Below are positions 62,399-64,000 of a stretch of 64,000 bases of DNA, in pieces. Made by a program: the position numbers and the translations under genes. The stretch's first letter is position 1. Each line of letters begins with the position of its first letter. The notes beneath the pieces were generated by a model that did no database searches, was not told the origin of the DNA, and saw only the letters and a program-made list of their open reading frames with translations. The DNA lies in the NCBI RefSeq assembly GCF_020382885.2, contig NC_058498.1:19187001-19251000 (forward strand), written 5' to 3'. Source of the DNA: Scatophagus argus (lineage: Eukaryota; Chordata; Actinopteri; Scatophagidae).

Positions 62399-64000
62399 CA
62401 CTAAGTTTATTCTTGTGTATTGTGTTACTATAAACAGAACCACTGATTCAACAAATTTTAATGTTTTAACAGAAAGTTGTTGTGACCTAAATGTACACTA
62501 TTTAATGTGTGCAAAGTTACATATGTTTGATATGAGTCCAGGACACCTACATGTCATGTCAACACCTCAAAGTTAACATGACTGCATATGTACAGTACAT
62601 ATGTGTTTGTGTCAGTCATCATGACAAGTCAATTACTATGTGATGTTGTATTTCATTGCTAATTTTCCTTGTGTTTATATGTTTGTGAAGAGTTTAGACT
62701 TTATTACTTATATATAGTAAGTAAGCCATATTTAATCTTAGTTTATTATTGTATGATCAAAGTGTTGCCCGATCCATGTAATACATATATGATGGTGAGT
62801 GTGGAAAACACAAAACAAAAGATATAAGTTAGCAACTTTTTACTGAGTGGTGCTTTCATGTAAATGCCAAAACAGTTGGGACACTGCAGGGAATCGAACC
62901 CCATCCCGCTAAAGCAGGAGTACCATTACCAGTGCCTTTTGTTTTTGTGGCTGAAATTTCAGCTAATCTGTTCTACAACGGAGGCATGGCGTGTAAACAG
63001 GGAGGAGTCAAACTTATTGTCCCATTAGTAACTGAGCTCACGGGCTCACTGAGCTTTCTTAGGTGTTTTGTTTTTTTTTTACTCTCTATTTTGTATTCGT
63101 CACATCTCTTGCTTTTGGTGTAACTGGACTGTTGAATGTTGCTGTGCAACTTTATGGTGTGAGTGGGCCCTCATTCTGCCTCAGTAGCTGCTGGCTGCGT
63201 GTTGGGACCAACCACAGCATTTCTTTTATTGCAACTGAAGTATCGCAGGGAGACTTTTTGAAATCAGAATTTTGTGTTTTACACTCAGCTGACAGTTACA
63301 ACGGCACGTGAGTAAAGTTTGAAAACCACAGGTAACCAGCTAATGCCAAAGTTTTCTTTATTTGTTTGATTCAGAGTCAGCAAGCTTAATGAAATAGTAG
63401 GCTATTACTAAATACTTGAAATTAGCAAATTAATTCCTTTTTGCTTTTCATTTTTAGCTGTTTTTAATAGTAGTTCAGTATAGACATTTATGTATGTTTA
63501 CATTTATCATGAATTCCCATCACTCATCATTAACAGATGATCAAGTCTATATGACTTTAGGTGTTGAAAGTTCAGTTGATGTATGAAGTAAGTATGAGTT
63601 CCTTAACTGATGATCTATTAAGTGGGAACTAATCATGTGGTGACTTTTGACTATAATAGTGAACAACAGGAATTCATGATACATGTTGCACTGAATCATC
63701 ATCAGTCATGCATTATTCAGTACTACTGAGGTATATAATTTGTAGTCTAACCTTATTACAGCGATAGCCCAGAAGCAATAAACAGTTAAAATGCTGTTAC
63801 CGTCGCAGATCCAAAGTAAACAAAATCGCACCTGGGAAGCACGTGTCTCTGCACCTTATCGGAGATCAGAGCTACAGCTTGACGCTCGTCTATGGCCTGG
63901 CACCCAGACTCTACATGGTGTGTGTTGCGTTAGCGAAAACATCCTCTGCACAGCAATAATAACAGTCCTCAAAGAATATCAGAGAAAAAGGAAATCGCTT
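62399..64000 (-). repeat. Right arm of large inverted repeat (continues past window)
   Basis: Reverse complement of 58227-59826. It contains the same tRNA-like fold (62880-62936) and the same boundary block taaagtctaaactcttcaca (inverted, about 62627-62705). It is still matching the kinase 5' flank when the window ends, so the true arm is longer than 1.6 kb. Confidence 0.92.

Overview
The window is vertebrate, almost certainly ray-finned fish, nuclear DNA. Genes have many short GT-AG exons and long introns. Proteins match vertebrate families throughout, and the intergenic DNA carries repeats typical of teleosts: Tc1-like transposons, Rex1/L2-type LINE ends, Penelope-like fragments and a 'catccatccattttct' interspersed repeat. 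All names come from reading translations against remembered family sequences; no database search was run.

Layout. 1-7117 (+): last three coding exons of impact, a translation regulator that opposes GCN2 activation. 9826-13455 (+): a complete three-exon histamine H3/H4-type receptor. IMPACT and HRH4 are neighbours on human 18q11.2, so this is a conserved pair. 13.5-29.1 kb: a gene-free stretch of about 15.7 kb with scattered repeats. 29131-37094 (-): complete 13-exon transglutaminase 1 (tgm1), with a likely upstream 5' UTR exon near 39.9 kb. 41539-49871 (-): complete 16-exon rabggta, the Rab geranylgeranyltransferase alpha subunit. RABGGTA and TGM1 are neighbours in the same order and orientation on human 14q12, so a second conserved pair lies beside the first. 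About 50-50.95 kb looks like a promoter region. 51.6-52.6 kb (+) holds a frameshifted fragment of a fish multicopy gene family.

From 53 kb to the end the DNA is accessory and rearranged. It holds a LINE reverse transcriptase ORF, two head-to-tail copies of a unit built around an intronless HIPK-like kinase (one gutted, one with an intact 494-residue ORF at 56399-57883), a LINE tail with a 37-bp target-site duplication and a 274-bp MITE. The kinase 5' flank is then repeated in inverted orientation: 58.23-59.83 kb matches 62.40-64.00 kb, nearly identical over most of its length. The 2.6-kb spacer between the arms carries a roughly 165-bp satellite and a Penelope-like remnant. The window ends inside the right arm, so a second kinase gene in the opposite orientation probably starts just beyond it. 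This palindromic, amplified kinase locus is the most unusual part of the window.

The single-copy genes act in separate pathways (translation control, histamine signalling, protein cross-linking in epithelia, Rab prenylation). Their proximity reflects genome history rather than shared function.
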